64,000 bases of DNA from Acinetobacter piscicola (lineage in GTDB: Bacteria; Pseudomonadota; Gammaproteobacteria; Pseudomonadales; Moraxellaceae): contig NZ_NIFO01000006.1 of NCBI RefSeq assembly GCF_002233755.1, forward strand, positions 124,001-188,000, read 5' to 3'. The notes beneath the pieces were generated by a model. The model searched no databases. It was not told the origin of the DNA and saw only the letters and a program-made list of their open reading frames with translations. Made by a program: the position numbers and the translations under genes. Below are positions 56,302 to 64,000 of this stretch, piece by piece. Positions within the stretch are counted from its first letter, which is position 1. Each line of letters opens with the position of its first letter.

Positions 56302-58908
56302 ATGAATAACAACTATCGCAAACCACTGCAAAATACCCAGCTCGAATACTTCGATGTGCGTCAAGCCGTAGAAGACATCCAGCCAGGCGCTTATACGAAA
56401 CTTCCATATACCTCAAAAGTATTGGCTGAACAGTTAGTCCGCCGTTGTGACCCGGCCATTCTCGAACAATCTTTAAAAGAATTGATCTATCGTAAGCAAG
56501 ACCATGATTTTCCTTGGTATCCTGCACGTGTTGTCTGCCATGACATTCTTGGACAAACAGCACTTGTAGACCTTGCAGGTTTACGTGATGCGATTGCAGA
56601 CCAAGGTGGTGACCCATCTAAAGTCAATCCTGTTGTACCGACTCAGTTGATCGTAGACCATTCACTTGCTGTGGAATACGGTGGTTTTGACCCAGATGCA
56701 TTTGAGAAAAACCGTGCTATTGAAGACCGTCGTAACGAAGACCGTTTTCACTTCATCGAATGGACAAAAACAGCCTTTGAAAATGTTGATGTGATTCCTG
56801 CGGGTAACGGCATCATGCATCAAATCAACTTGGAGAAAATGTCTCCAGTGGTGCAAAACCGTGATGGCTTAGCATTCCCAGATACTTGTGTCGGTACAGA
56901 TTCTCATACACCTCATACCGATGCATTGGGTGTGATTTCTATCGGTGTAGGCGGTTTAGAAGCTGAAAATGTGATGCTCGGTCGTGCATCTTGGATGCGT
57001 CTTCCAGACATTATCGGTGTGGAGTTTGTTGGACAACGTCAAGCGGGGATTACTGCAACGGATATCGTTTTAGCTTTGACTGAATTCTTGCGTAAAGAAC
57101 GTGTCGTTGGTGCATATTTAGAGTTCTTTGGTGAAGGTGCAGACAGCATGTCTGTGGGTGATCGTGCCACGATTTCCAATATGACACCTGAATATGGTGC
57201 AACTGCGGCAATGTTCTATATTGACCAAAACACGATTGATTATTTAACCCTGACAGGTCGTGAAGCTGAGCAAGTTGCACTGGTTGAAAACTATGCCAAA
57301 GAAATTGGTCTTTGGGCATCGGATATGAAACAAGCGGAATACCCACGTGTATTGCGTTTCGATCTTTCAACAGTTACGCGTAATATTGCAGGCCCATCAA
57401 ACCCACATGCACGTGTATCAACTGCCGATTTAAAAGAAAAAGGCATTGCAGGTGTGGTTGAAAATCGTAGCGATGGCTTAATGCCAGATGGTGCTGTGAT
57501 TATCGCTGCAATTACGTCATGTACCAATACATCAAACCCACGTAATACCGTTGCCGCAGGTCTATTGGCACGTAAAGCCAATGAATTGGGTTTAACCCGT
57601 AAGCCTTGGGTGAAATCATCTTTTGCACCAGGTTCGAAAGCAGCTGCGCTTTATCTCGAAGAAGCAGGTGTATTGGATGATTTAGAAAAATTAGGTTTTG
57701 GCATCGTGGCTTATGCATGTACCACGTGTAACGGTATGTCAGGTGCTTTAGATCCTAAACTACAACAAGAAATTATTGACCGTGACTTGTATGCAACTGC
57801 AGTACTTTCAGGTAACCGTAACTTCGATGGTCGTATTCATCCTTATGCAAAACAAGCGTTCTTGGCTTCTCCTCCGCTGGTTGTTGCGTATGCGATTGCA
57901 GGAACCATTCGTTTTGACATTGAAAAAGATGCATTAGGAAACGACAAAGAGGGTAATCCAATTTACCTGAAAGACATTTGGCCATCGGATGAAGAAATTG
58001 ATGCTTTGGTCAAAGAAGCGGTAAAACCTGAACAGTTCCGTAAAGTGTATATTCCAATGTTTGATTTGGGTGTAACAGAAAAAGCGGCAAGTCCATTATA
58101 TGATTGGCGTCCGCAAAGTACTTATATCCGCCGTCCACCGTATTGGGAAGGGGCTTTGGCTGCACCACGTACATTGTCAAACATGCGTCCTCTTGCAATC
58201 TTGCCTGACAACATCACCACGGATCATTTATCACCATCGAATGCAATTATGATGGATTCGGCAGCAGGTGAATACCTACATAAAATGGGTGTACCTGAGG
58301 AAGACTTTAACTCCTATGCAACCCATCGAGGTGACCATTTGACTGCACAACGTGCGACATTTGCCAATCCGAAATTGTTTAATGAAATGGTGGTTCGTTC
58401 TGATGGCACGATTAAACAAGGTTCGAAAGCACGTGTTGAGCCTGAAGGCGAAGTGATGCGTATGTGGGAAGCGATTGAAACCTATATGAATCGTAAGCAA
58501 CCGCTGATTATCATTGCAGGTAAGGACTATGGTCAGGGTTCTAGCCGTGACTGGGCTGCTAAAGGTGTTCGTCTTGCAGGTGTTGAAGCGATTGTGGCAG
58601 AAGGTTTTGAGCGTATTCACCGTACTAACTTGGTGGGTATGGGCGTGTTACCGCTTGAGTTTAAAGCAGGGACTGACCGTAAAACTTTGAAACTGGATGG
58701 TACGGAGCTGTATAGCGTGATTGGTAATATTGCGCCTCGTTCGACTTTAACTTTAGTGATTGAGCGTTCTACCGATGATGGTAAAGAGCAGATCATTAAA
58801 GTGCCTGTAACCTGTCGTTTGGATACCGAGGAAGAAGTGTCTGTGTATGAAGCGGGTGGTGTATTGCAACGCTTTGCACAGGATTTCTTGGAAGGGAATG
58901 TAGCTTGA
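56302..58908 (+). CDS. acnD: 2-methylisocitrate dehydratase AcnD
   Basis: An 868-residue [4Fe-4S] aconitase-family enzyme that dehydrates 2-methylcitrate in the methylcitrate cycle of propionate breakdown. It begins NNYRKPLQNTQLEYFDVRQA, unlike AcnA (which starts further from the catalytic core), and FPWYPARVVCHDILGQTALV matches AcnD closely. Cluster cysteines appear in ITSCTNTSNP and ACTTCNGMSG. AcnD usually works with PrpF and is encoded beside prpB and prpC. None is in this window, which is unusual. Confidence 0.92.
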   Translation: MNNNYRKPLQNTQLEYFDVRQAVEDIQPGAYTKLPYTSKVLAEQLVRRCDPAILEQSLKELIYRKQDHDFPWYPARVVCHDILGQTALVDLAGLRDAIADQGGDPSKVNPVVPTQLIVDHSLAVEYGGFDPDAFEKNRAIEDRRNEDRFHFIEWTKTAFENVDVIPAGNGIMHQINLEKMSPVVQNRDGLAFPDTCVGTDSHTPHTDALGVISIGVGGLEAENVMLGRASWMRLPDIIGVEFVGQRQAGITATDIVLALTEFLRKERVVGAYLEFFGEGADSMSVGDRATISNMTPEYGATAAMFYIDQNTIDYLTLTGREAEQVALVENYAKEIGLWASDMKQAEYPRVLRFDLSTVTRNIAGPSNPHARVSTADLKEKGIAGVVENRSDGLMPDGAVIIAAITSCTNTSNPRNTVAAGLLARKANELGLTRKPWVKSSFAPGSKAAALYLEEAGVLDDLEKLGFGIVAYACTTCNGMSGALDPKLQQEIIDRDLYATAVLSGNRNFDGRIHPYAKQAFLASPPLVVAYAIAGTIRFDIEKDALGNDKEGNPIYLKDIWPSDEEIDALVKEAVKPEQFRKVYIPMFDLGVTEKAASPLYDWRPQSTYIRRPPYWEGALAAPRTLSNMRPLAILPDNITTDHLSPSNAIMMDSAAGEYLHKMGVPEEDFNSYATHRGDHLTAQRATFANPKLFNEMVVRSDGTIKQGSKARVEPEGEVMRMWEAIETYMNRKQPLIIIAGKDYGQGSSRDWAAKGVRLAGVEAIVAEGFERIHRTNLVGMGVLPLEFKAGTDRKTLKLDGTELYSVIGNIAPRSTLTLVIERSTDDGKEQIIKVPVTCRLDTEEEVSVYEAGGVLQRFAQDFLEGNVA

Positions 58909-58918
58909 TGTAATTCTT

Positions 58919-58979
58919 TAAATCCTCCCCTTACGGAATATATTCCTCACCTTTTTCAAAGAGGGGCAAGGGGAGATTA
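58919..58979. repeat. intergenic C-rich inverted-repeat element
   Basis: The arm AAATCCTCCCCTTACGGAAT and the closing AAAGAGGGGCAAGGGGAGAT form an inverted repeat related to those at 13986 and 23911. It lies directly behind acnD and in front of the accessory gene at 59045. Confidence 0.65.
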
Positions 58980-59044
58980 AAATTATTGAAATTGTAGTAA
59001 AAAGACCCTACATTTATGTGTGGGTTTTTAATTTAGGAAATTTT

Positions 59045-60616
59045 GTGCCAGTTTTAAAAAAATTAGAAGAATATAAAGACTTTATTAAAAATAATCATGG
59101 AAATGATAATTGGGTGATTGTTTATAAATCATTACCTATTAGTGAGAATGATAATGATGCAGGAATGTATTGCGCCTTAGTTTCAAAAGATGAAACGAAT
59201 AATGCAATGCAAAGTTATGGTTGGGATGTATCAATAGGTAAGGGGGGCTCTGGCTTTAGTTGTACTTACGAAAATGGTGAGGAATTAGTCAAATATCTTT
59301 TGAATATTGATGCGCCGTTTTTGAGACTCATTTTAGTCATGGATTTTAATGGTGTAGTTGATAATTCGATAGAAGTTTTAGAAGAATTTAGACTGTTATA
59401 TAATTTATATTATGATGCAAAAAATAATCGCTATTTAGATTTTGATGAATCGGGAGAACCCATAGAAGTTATAAAATTGGAAACAAAAGAAATAAAAATA
59501 CGGAGAAGGTATTTAAAATCTTTTATAGCTGTCAAACAAATGGATTTATTATTGTACTTTGAGTCTACATGGCATACTACAGAGTCTATTTCGTTGGAAT
59601 ATGATGTTAAAGAAGAAAACTTAACGTATACAGTCTATTCTGGGGATAGTTATGTAGAAGGCTATTCAAGGTTCATAAGAATTTGTGGGAAAAAATTAAT
59701 AACATGTGAAAATATAGATAGTTGTAATATTTGGCCATTTGAGAAAGAAAAACAGTATCAGTCATATATCATTGGCGGTGATGAAGATAAATTAATTGCA
59801 TTTACTTCTAACCCAGACGAGTTAGCAAATTATTTCGGTAAAAATTCTCAATCCCCACATTATTTAACACCTGTCTTTTTTAAAAATGAAGTAATGAATA
59901 AGTATTATGGGAATTCAGACTATACAATCGAAGATGGGTATTTAATTAGAAATGGATTATGGCGCTTAAGGTTTGATAATAATTCAAATGAGCATGTCTC
60001 TGTTTTCTTAGGTGATTTAGGGCGTGATTTACCTGAAAAAGAACAATTGTATTGGAAAAGTTTTAATTTAATTCCAGATGGTAGACAAATCAGCAAGGCA
60101 AATTATGAAAGGAGTTTTTTAGGGAATTTTTTTGATTCAGAAAAAGCTGAACATATTTTTAAAGCAGAGTTTAAAAATTTTCAAGAATACTGGTTCAATA
60201 AAAATAGTTGGTATTTTTTCTTACCATTAGCTGAGAAAGATCAACATTTTTTTAATTCCATTAGAACGTTACTTTCAAATGAACAAGCAGAATTTGATGC
60301 TCAAATTTTAGCTTTAGCAAAAACCACAATAGATTCTGTAAATGTAAAAGCAATTAGCACATTTTTAAATAGTGAAGAAAGTAAATCAATTACTTTAATT
60401 TTAATGTTAGTTGAAAATTCAGAAAGATATAGAGAATTTACAGACTTGCTTAGAGGGCTTCAATCTATCAGATCAACTGGTGTTGCTCATCGTAAAGGTT
60501 CGGAATATGCTAAGCAGATGAATAAATATGAAATTAATGAAGAAAACTATAGAGATAGTTTTGATAAGTTTTTAATAGGATTAGTTGAGTTATTTAGAGA
60601 ATTGCAGGCTATCTAA
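59045..60616 (+). CDS. unrecognised protein with a C-terminal HEPN-like R-x5-H motif
   Basis: A 523-residue protein from GTG 59045, chosen because TAGGAAA lies just upstream; a GTG at 59018 has none. No signal peptide or membrane segment is visible. The C-terminal 150 residues are helical and contain LLRGLQSIRSTGVAHRKGSE, where R476-x5-H482 fits the R-x4-6-H catalytic motif of HEPN ribonucleases and toxins. The N-terminal 370 residues are mixed alpha/beta with no motif I know. The gene is visibly more AT-rich than acnD. A defence or toxin role is inference only. Confidence 0.6.
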   Translation: MPVLKKLEEYKDFIKNNHGNDNWVIVYKSLPISENDNDAGMYCALVSKDETNNAMQSYGWDVSIGKGGSGFSCTYENGEELVKYLLNIDAPFLRLILVMDFNGVVDNSIEVLEEFRLLYNLYYDAKNNRYLDFDESGEPIEVIKLETKEIKIRRRYLKSFIAVKQMDLLLYFESTWHTTESISLEYDVKEENLTYTVYSGDSYVEGYSRFIRICGKKLITCENIDSCNIWPFEKEKQYQSYIIGGDEDKLIAFTSNPDELANYFGKNSQSPHYLTPVFFKNEVMNKYYGNSDYTIEDGYLIRNGLWRLRFDNNSNEHVSVFLGDLGRDLPEKEQLYWKSFNLIPDGRQISKANYERSFLGNFFDSEKAEHIFKAEFKNFQEYWFNKNSWYFFLPLAEKDQHFFNSIRTLLSNEQAEFDAQILALAKTTIDSVNVKAISTFLNSEESKSITLILMLVENSERYREFTDLLRGLQSIRSTGVAHRKGSEYAKQMNKYEINEENYRDSFDKFLIGLVELFRELQAI

Positions 60617-60641
60617 AAAGTTTATATAAAACGAACAACCC

Positions 60642-60991
60642 ATGCCAAAAAAATCTCCCGAACAAAAAGTCGAAGAAGAACGCCGATATGTTTTAGCATG
60701 TGGAGCTTCAAATACAGAAGAACTTGAACCATTTTAACTGACCCAAACCAAGCAATTCGTGTCATTGCAGCCATGAATCCTGATGCGGGTGCAGAATCTA
60801 GACCGTTTTGCAAACGATAAATTCTGGGGCGTACGTATAGAAGTGGTGGGTCATCCCAATGTCAGTGAAGCGACATTACGCAGATTACTAGAACTTAAAC
60901 TCAGTAACGGGGCGTAGTACATCATGCCGCGCATGAAAAATTGGTCGAGCGAGGTGTAGTATTTGGTGAAGATGGTATGTCAATTACCTAG
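60642..60991 (+). pseudogene. LRV/HEAT-like repeat protein, multiply frameshifted
   Basis: Starting from ATG 60642, MPKKSPEQKVEEERRYVLAC leads to ELEPF-stop. In other frames lie TDPNQAIRVIAAMNPDA, then DRFANDKFWGVRIEVVGHPN and VSEATLRRLLEL, then HHAAHEKLVERGVVFGEDGM with stop at 60991. The repeated pattern of D-P/K-x-x-x-x-R-x-x-x-A/V, then N/H-P, is that of leucine-rich-variant repeats. At least three register changes and a stop show the gene is dead. Function is unknown. Confidence 0.75.
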
Positions 60992-61041
60992 CTCCATTCT
61001 ATAATGATGGAACAAAAATCATACAAAATTAGGAGTCACAA

Positions 61042-61206
61042 ATGCCTATAGAAAAAAGAATACTTCCAGCAATTGAAAAAAATAATATTCAAGAAATAAC
61101 AATCAAAAAAGTAGAAAAGTTATTTAAATCACTTTCTGAAAGGCCTTCTGATTTCTATTCCGAAGAAAGAGTAGATCAATCACCGCAAGAGCGAGAAGAA
61201 CTTTAA
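61042..61206 (+). CDS. very small soluble protein, unknown
   Basis: A 54-residue ORF (MPIEKRILPAIEKNNIQEIT, ending SPQEREEL) with an excellent ribosome site AGGAGTCACAA before the ATG. It is charged, with alternating helix-forming residues. It might be an antitoxin- or regulator-like protein, but no family is recognised. TATAAT lies 35 bases upstream. Confidence 0.55.
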   Translation: MPIEKRILPAIEKNNIQEITIKKVEKLFKSLSERPSDFYSEERVDQSPQEREEL

Positions 61207-61252
61207 CACCATTTCTTACAAAAATGACACCATCATTTTTCAAAATAGACAG

Positions 61253-61280
61253 TAGACATACATCAAAATTAGGCTATACT
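61253..61280 (+). promoter_or_regulatory. putative sigma70 promoter for the zinc-ribbon gene
   Basis: TAGACA (61253-61258) and TATACT (61275-61280) are 16 bases apart, 35 bases upstream of the zinc-ribbon ATG. Confidence 0.6.
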
Positions 61281-61315
61281 TTGTTCACCATTTCTAAAAC
61301 CTATGGAGAACAAAA

Positions 61316-61459
61316 ATGGTTACTGCTGGCGAAAAACCCGGAACAGGCTTCTATTTTTGTGTCCAATGCGGACATCGCGTTTACTTAGAAATTGGTACAG
61401 ATCGTTTACCCCCGTGTACCAAATGCCTTGGCAACCAATTTAACAGCAAAATTGCCTAA
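61316..61459 (+). CDS. small zinc-ribbon protein
   Basis: A 47-residue protein with two CxxC knuckles, FYFCVQCGHRV and LPPCTKCLGNQF, in the pattern of small zinc-ribbon proteins. GGAG lies 6 bases before the ATG and a terminator follows. It may bind DNA, RNA or a protein partner. No role is shown. Confidence 0.8.
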   Translation: MVTAGEKPGTGFYFCVQCGHRVYLEIGTDRLPPCTKCLGNQFNSKIA

Positions 61460-61495
61460 GCAGCACAGATAAAACAGTTATCCTCTGTTTTAAAT

Positions 61496-61525
61496 AAAAG
61501 CCCTATCACTTGATAGGGCTTTTTG
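61496..61525 (+). terminator. intrinsic terminator of the zinc-ribbon gene
   Basis: AAAAGCCCTATCA/TGATAGGGCTTTTT has a 2-base loop and a T-run. Confidence 0.92.
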
Positions 61526-61573
61526 TTAATTTAGAAATAGTTTCAAAATATAAAAGAAAATGAAGGCAGGGAA

Positions 61574-62158
61574 ATGATTATGGAAATAATCCTGAGCTTA
61601 TGTATTGGTATCGGTTTAAGTGCAGCATGTGGCTTTCGTGTATTTGTCCCGCTATTTGTCATGAGTATTGCATCACTTACGGGATGGTTTGAACCGATGC
61701 AAGGCTTTGAATGGTTGGCTATGCCATCTGTATGTATTGGTCTAGCAGTCGCGACACTCTGTGAAGTCGGCGCATATTACATACCATGGGTGGATAATGC
61801 CTTAGACACCATTGCGACACCTGCTGCGATGGTTGCAGGAACATTGACAACCATGGCAGTGAGTACTGGAGAAATGTCACAATTTGCAGGTTGGGCGGCT
61901 GCCATTATTGTCGGTGGTGGAACTGCAACAGCCGTCCAAATGAGTACAGTGGCTGCACGTGGCGTATCGACTGCAACAACAGGTGGATTAGGTAATTTTG
62001 TCGTCGCTACAGGTGAGTTGATTAGCGCGGTATTACTCTCAATTATGGCAATGGTTGTACCTGTATTTGTTGCTATAGCGGTACTGATTATGATTGTACT
62101 TGCAATACGCTGGATTCGTATAAAACGACAGGAAAATGCAGTCAGCCCTCTGTCTTAA
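61574..62158 (+). CDS. DUF4126 membrane protein
   Basis: A 194-residue inner-membrane protein with about five hydrophobic segments. The family pattern is SLCIGIGLSAACGFRVFVPL near the N-terminus, YYIPWVDNALDTIATPAAMV in the middle and GGGTATAVQMSTVAARGVST later. Its function is unknown. ATG 61580 is an equally good start with better ribosome-site spacing. Confidence 0.82.
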   Translation: MIMEIILSLCIGIGLSAACGFRVFVPLFVMSIASLTGWFEPMQGFEWLAMPSVCIGLAVATLCEVGAYYIPWVDNALDTIATPAAMVAGTLTTMAVSTGEMSQFAGWAAAIIVGGGTATAVQMSTVAARGVSTATTGGLGNFVVATGELISAVLLSIMAMVVPVFVAIAVLIMIVLAIRWIRIKRQENAVSPLS

Positions 62159-62168
62159 TCACATAAAA

Positions 62169-62210
62169 TTGAACTATTTTTCAGATTTATTTAGATGAAA
62201 AATAGTTCAA
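62169..62210. terminator. bidirectional hairpin terminator
   Basis: A 15-bp perfect stem TTGAACTATTTTTCA and its complement enclose a 12-base loop between convergent genes. Confidence 0.85.
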
Positions 62211-62231
62211 TGCTCATAATAAATTCAAAAA

Positions 62232-62585
62232 TTAATGAATCTCAATTCGTGTAGTGACTTTGATTTTTCTACACTCTCTATCGCCTTCCACTAAACTTCT
62301 GATTTTAAAATCATAAAAACGAACTTCTCGATTTTGCATCGCAAATTGTTCAGGGGTTTTGATTTCTAAACATTGAAAAGGACGCAAATTTTTCAAAATT
62401 TCTTTTTGCTTATCAGTTATTTGTTGAGTCGAAAGATATACATAGCCTTTGGTGGTTCTCAATAAAACATCATTGGCTTGCAACTCACTTGAACTGGTTA
62501 ATTTTACAATATGCGTTTTTAAGAGTTTGCATGAACTAAGACATAAGGTGGTGAATAAAATCAACAGAACAGTTTTTGTTTTCAT
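62232..62585 (-). CDS. small lipoprotein of unknown function
   Basis: A 117-residue lipoprotein with signal VLLILFTTLCLSSCKLLKTH (lipobox LSSC). No known domain is seen. The ATG at 62585 is preferred over the TTG at 62591. Confidence 0.68.
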   Translation of the reverse strand: MKTKTVLLILFTTLCLSSCKLLKTHIVKLTSSSELQANDVLLRTTKGYVYLSTQQITDKQKEILKNLRPFQCLEIKTPEQFAMQNREVRFYDFKIRSLVEGDRECRKIKVTTRIEIH

Positions 62586-62890
62586 TGCCAAGCTATTTTA
62601 TTTAAACATTTAGAATACTTTACAGTAAAACGACTAAAACCAGTAAGACTTCATAGCATGAGCGCAAAATAATCAATCTAAAGGTCATATTCGGTAAATT
62701 CTTCAAAGAACAAATAAAATCATAAGATGATTTGAATCGTTTTGATTGGATAAGGTTTATGGACTTTTTAATATATCGTTAAGTAAAAAATGAATGAAAA
62801 GTGTGCTAAAAAAGATTGATGTTATCTATAAATTATTCTAATTTTATAAAATAGTCGTGATAAAACTCAACTCATTTTAAATGGATTTTG
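62586..62890. other. AT-rich non-coding gap
   Basis: No ORF and no strong hairpin or promoter are seen from 62586 to 62890. The strand changes here, so the gap should hold two divergent promoters. Confidence 0.4.
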
Positions 62891-63526
62891 ATGCGAAAAA
62901 TATACTATGTCAGTGAATCTATTCGATTTACTATGGGGGGAGGCTTTTTGTTTACTTTGATGGCAATAGGTCTTGTTCTTCTTACCATTCTGACATTTCT
63001 TCACGAGCATAATGGAATGGGAGTAGCTGAATATATTCAGAAAAATTTAGTACTTCTAGTATTTTCAGGAATAGTAATTGGTTTTTTCTTATTCTGTGCT
63101 ATTTATTGCTTTTTAACGGGTGCAGGAAAATATCGTATCGATAGCGAGGGCTTGCAATACAAAAATGGTTCTACCCATAGAGTAATCAAATAGCAAGAAA
63201 TTCAACGAATTGAGACAGATGGTTTTGGTACATTGATGATCCATGCACCCAATAAAAGATTTATGTTCTCCTTACTTGCAGTACAGCAATCTCAGAGTTT
63301 TGATGAGCCATTTCATTTGAATTATCAATCAATATTAGCGTCCTTTGCAGAAGTATTGCGATTTAGTGGAATGCTAAAGCAGAAAGAAATAAGCCCTTAC
63401 GCAGAGGAAGTTGGTGCTTTTATTGTTGAAAAACTTGAGCAGCTTCGAATTGAGCTTGAATACAATACGAGATGCGGTTTTAAGTGGAATAAGAATGTAA
63501 AAGCAACAAATGAAAAGTTTGAATAA
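62891..63526 (+). pseudogene. membrane protein interrupted by one in-frame TAG
   Basis: The frame starts at ATG 62891 with two membrane segments (FLFTLMAIGLVLLTILTFL and LLVFSGIVIGFFLFCAIYCF) and reads to THRVIK. TAG at 63191-63193 interrupts it, and then QEIQRIETDGFGTLMIHAPN runs to 63526 in the same register. Without the TAG it would be about 211 residues. Amber readthrough or a sequencing error are possible, as the remainder is intact. No family is recognised. Confidence 0.75.
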
Positions 63527-63568
63527 AGGTCATCGTTTAACAAAAGAAAAATTTAAAAAGGATAGAGA

Positions 63569-63838
63569 ATGGAAAATCAAGCAACTAAAAAAGGTTTCTT
63601 TAATCAGGGTTTATCTACATCGGCATATTTGATGTGTGGCTGGCCATTCATTTTAGTATTTGTGGGTGGAGCAATCGGTGGTGGTTTAGCTGCTTTAGCG
63701 TACTATATCAATCTGAAAATTTATAAATCTAATTTATCAAATGCTTATAAAGTTATTTTAAACATTCTGACAGGAATCACAGCAATGATCGTGTGGTTTC
63801 TGATCGCTATTTCTATACGTGTATATTTTCAACAGTGA
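63569..63838 (+). CDS. small membrane protein
   Basis: An 89-residue protein with two hydrophobic segments (GWPFILVFVGGAIGGGLAAL and ILTGITAMIVWFLIAISIRV) and GGATAG-type spacing from AAAGGATAGAG to the ATG. Its proximity to the interrupted membrane protein (42 bases) suggests a common transcript. No family is recognised. Confidence 0.7.
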   Translation: MENQATKKGFFNQGLSTSAYLMCGWPFILVFVGGAIGGGLAALAYYINLKIYKSNLSNAYKVILNILTGITAMIVWFLIAISIRVYFQQ

Positions 63839-63903
63839 ACATTTGCTGTGGTTTCAGCGATTGTTTTTAGCTAATCTAAGTTAAATATTTTGAGAATAAG
63901 AAA

Positions 63904-64000
63904 ATGATGAAATCAGAACTTCTCAGCTTATGCCTTGTATGGTCTTCTCTATTTTTTGTTTCAGAAACGGTTTGCGCTGAGCCGTTGACAGCTGAACAAA
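63904..64000 (+). CDS. secreted protein, cut by the window edge
   Basis: Only the first 32 codons are present. They form a signal peptide (SLCLVWSSLFFVSETVCAEP) and a mature start PLTAEQ. The rest lies outside the window. ATG 63907 is also possible. Confidence 0.55.
   Translation, partial: MMKSELLSLCLVWSSLFFVSETVCAEPLTAEQ

Noticed and set aside
1..64000. CRISPR arrays, tRNA or rRNA genes, transposases, prophage genes
   Set aside because: No regularly spaced repeats, cloverleaf sequences or recognisable mobile-element proteins were seen on reading both strands.

Overview
The window looks like an ordinary stretch of an Acinetobacter chromosome. The base composition is AT-rich (roughly 38-40% G+C by eye). 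The gene content fits the genus: a BaeSR-type two-component pair, an AbOmpA-like porin, trpF-trpB without trpA, AcnD, a CysI plus DUF934 pair, and short C-rich inverted repeats between genes. No rRNA, tRNA, CRISPR array, transposase, integrase or prophage was seen. All names come from reading the translated sequence; no database search was run.

Layout. 0-6.5 kb: an RcnB-like protein, PsiE, a frameshifted PaiB-type regulator, two related acyl-CoA dehydrogenases, and a Spy-like lipoprotein facing baeSR. 6.6-16 kb: baeS-baeR, a small membrane protein, a YjbR protein, an L,D-transpeptidase, a lipoprotein, a barrel-like outer-membrane protein, SelO, and a decayed DHCW-type cupin gene. Two copies of a DnaA-box-like element lie here, 2 kb apart. 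16-24 kb: fatty-acid desaturase, glycerophosphodiesterase, cobalamin adenosyltransferase, a BtuB-like receptor behind a cobalamin riboswitch, and trpF-trpB. 24-31 kb: DUF1543 and GNAT proteins, sulfite reductase with its DUF934 partner, a Sel1 lipoprotein, a rhomboid, a VOC protein, a thiolase and an orphan FimT-like pseudopilin. 31-39.7 kb: ompA and a small OmpA-domain lipoprotein, a C39-like protein, rtcB with a leader/ncRNA candidate upstream, a LysP-like permease overlapping rsmC, and an NCS2 permease. 39.9-50.8 kb: typA, mscL, a lipoprotein, mutM-ppiC, a TonB receptor, an Old Yellow Enzyme relative, an AEC transporter, a Sel1 protein and dsbC.

50.8-64 kb is more accessory in character. 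It holds a frameshifted low-molecular-weight phosphatase gene, a PQQ-type sugar dehydrogenase, a stand-alone OLD-family ATPase/Toprim nuclease immediately behind the ygfZ terminator, and acnD without the rest of the methylcitrate genes. It also holds an unrecognised 523-residue protein with a C-terminal R-X5-H motif (HEPN-like), a shattered LRV/HEAT-repeat gene, two very small ORFs, DUF4126, a lipoprotein, a membrane protein interrupted by one in-frame TAG, and further small membrane or secreted proteins to the right edge.

The best candidates for undescribed biology are: (i) the rtcB leader region, which has a near-consensus promoter, a 9-codon ORF with an ideal ribosome site, hairpins and a terminator; (ii) the OLD gene, whose ribosome site lies inside the 3' arm of a terminator hairpin; (iii) the HEPN-like accessory protein; and (iv) the duplicated DnaA-box element.
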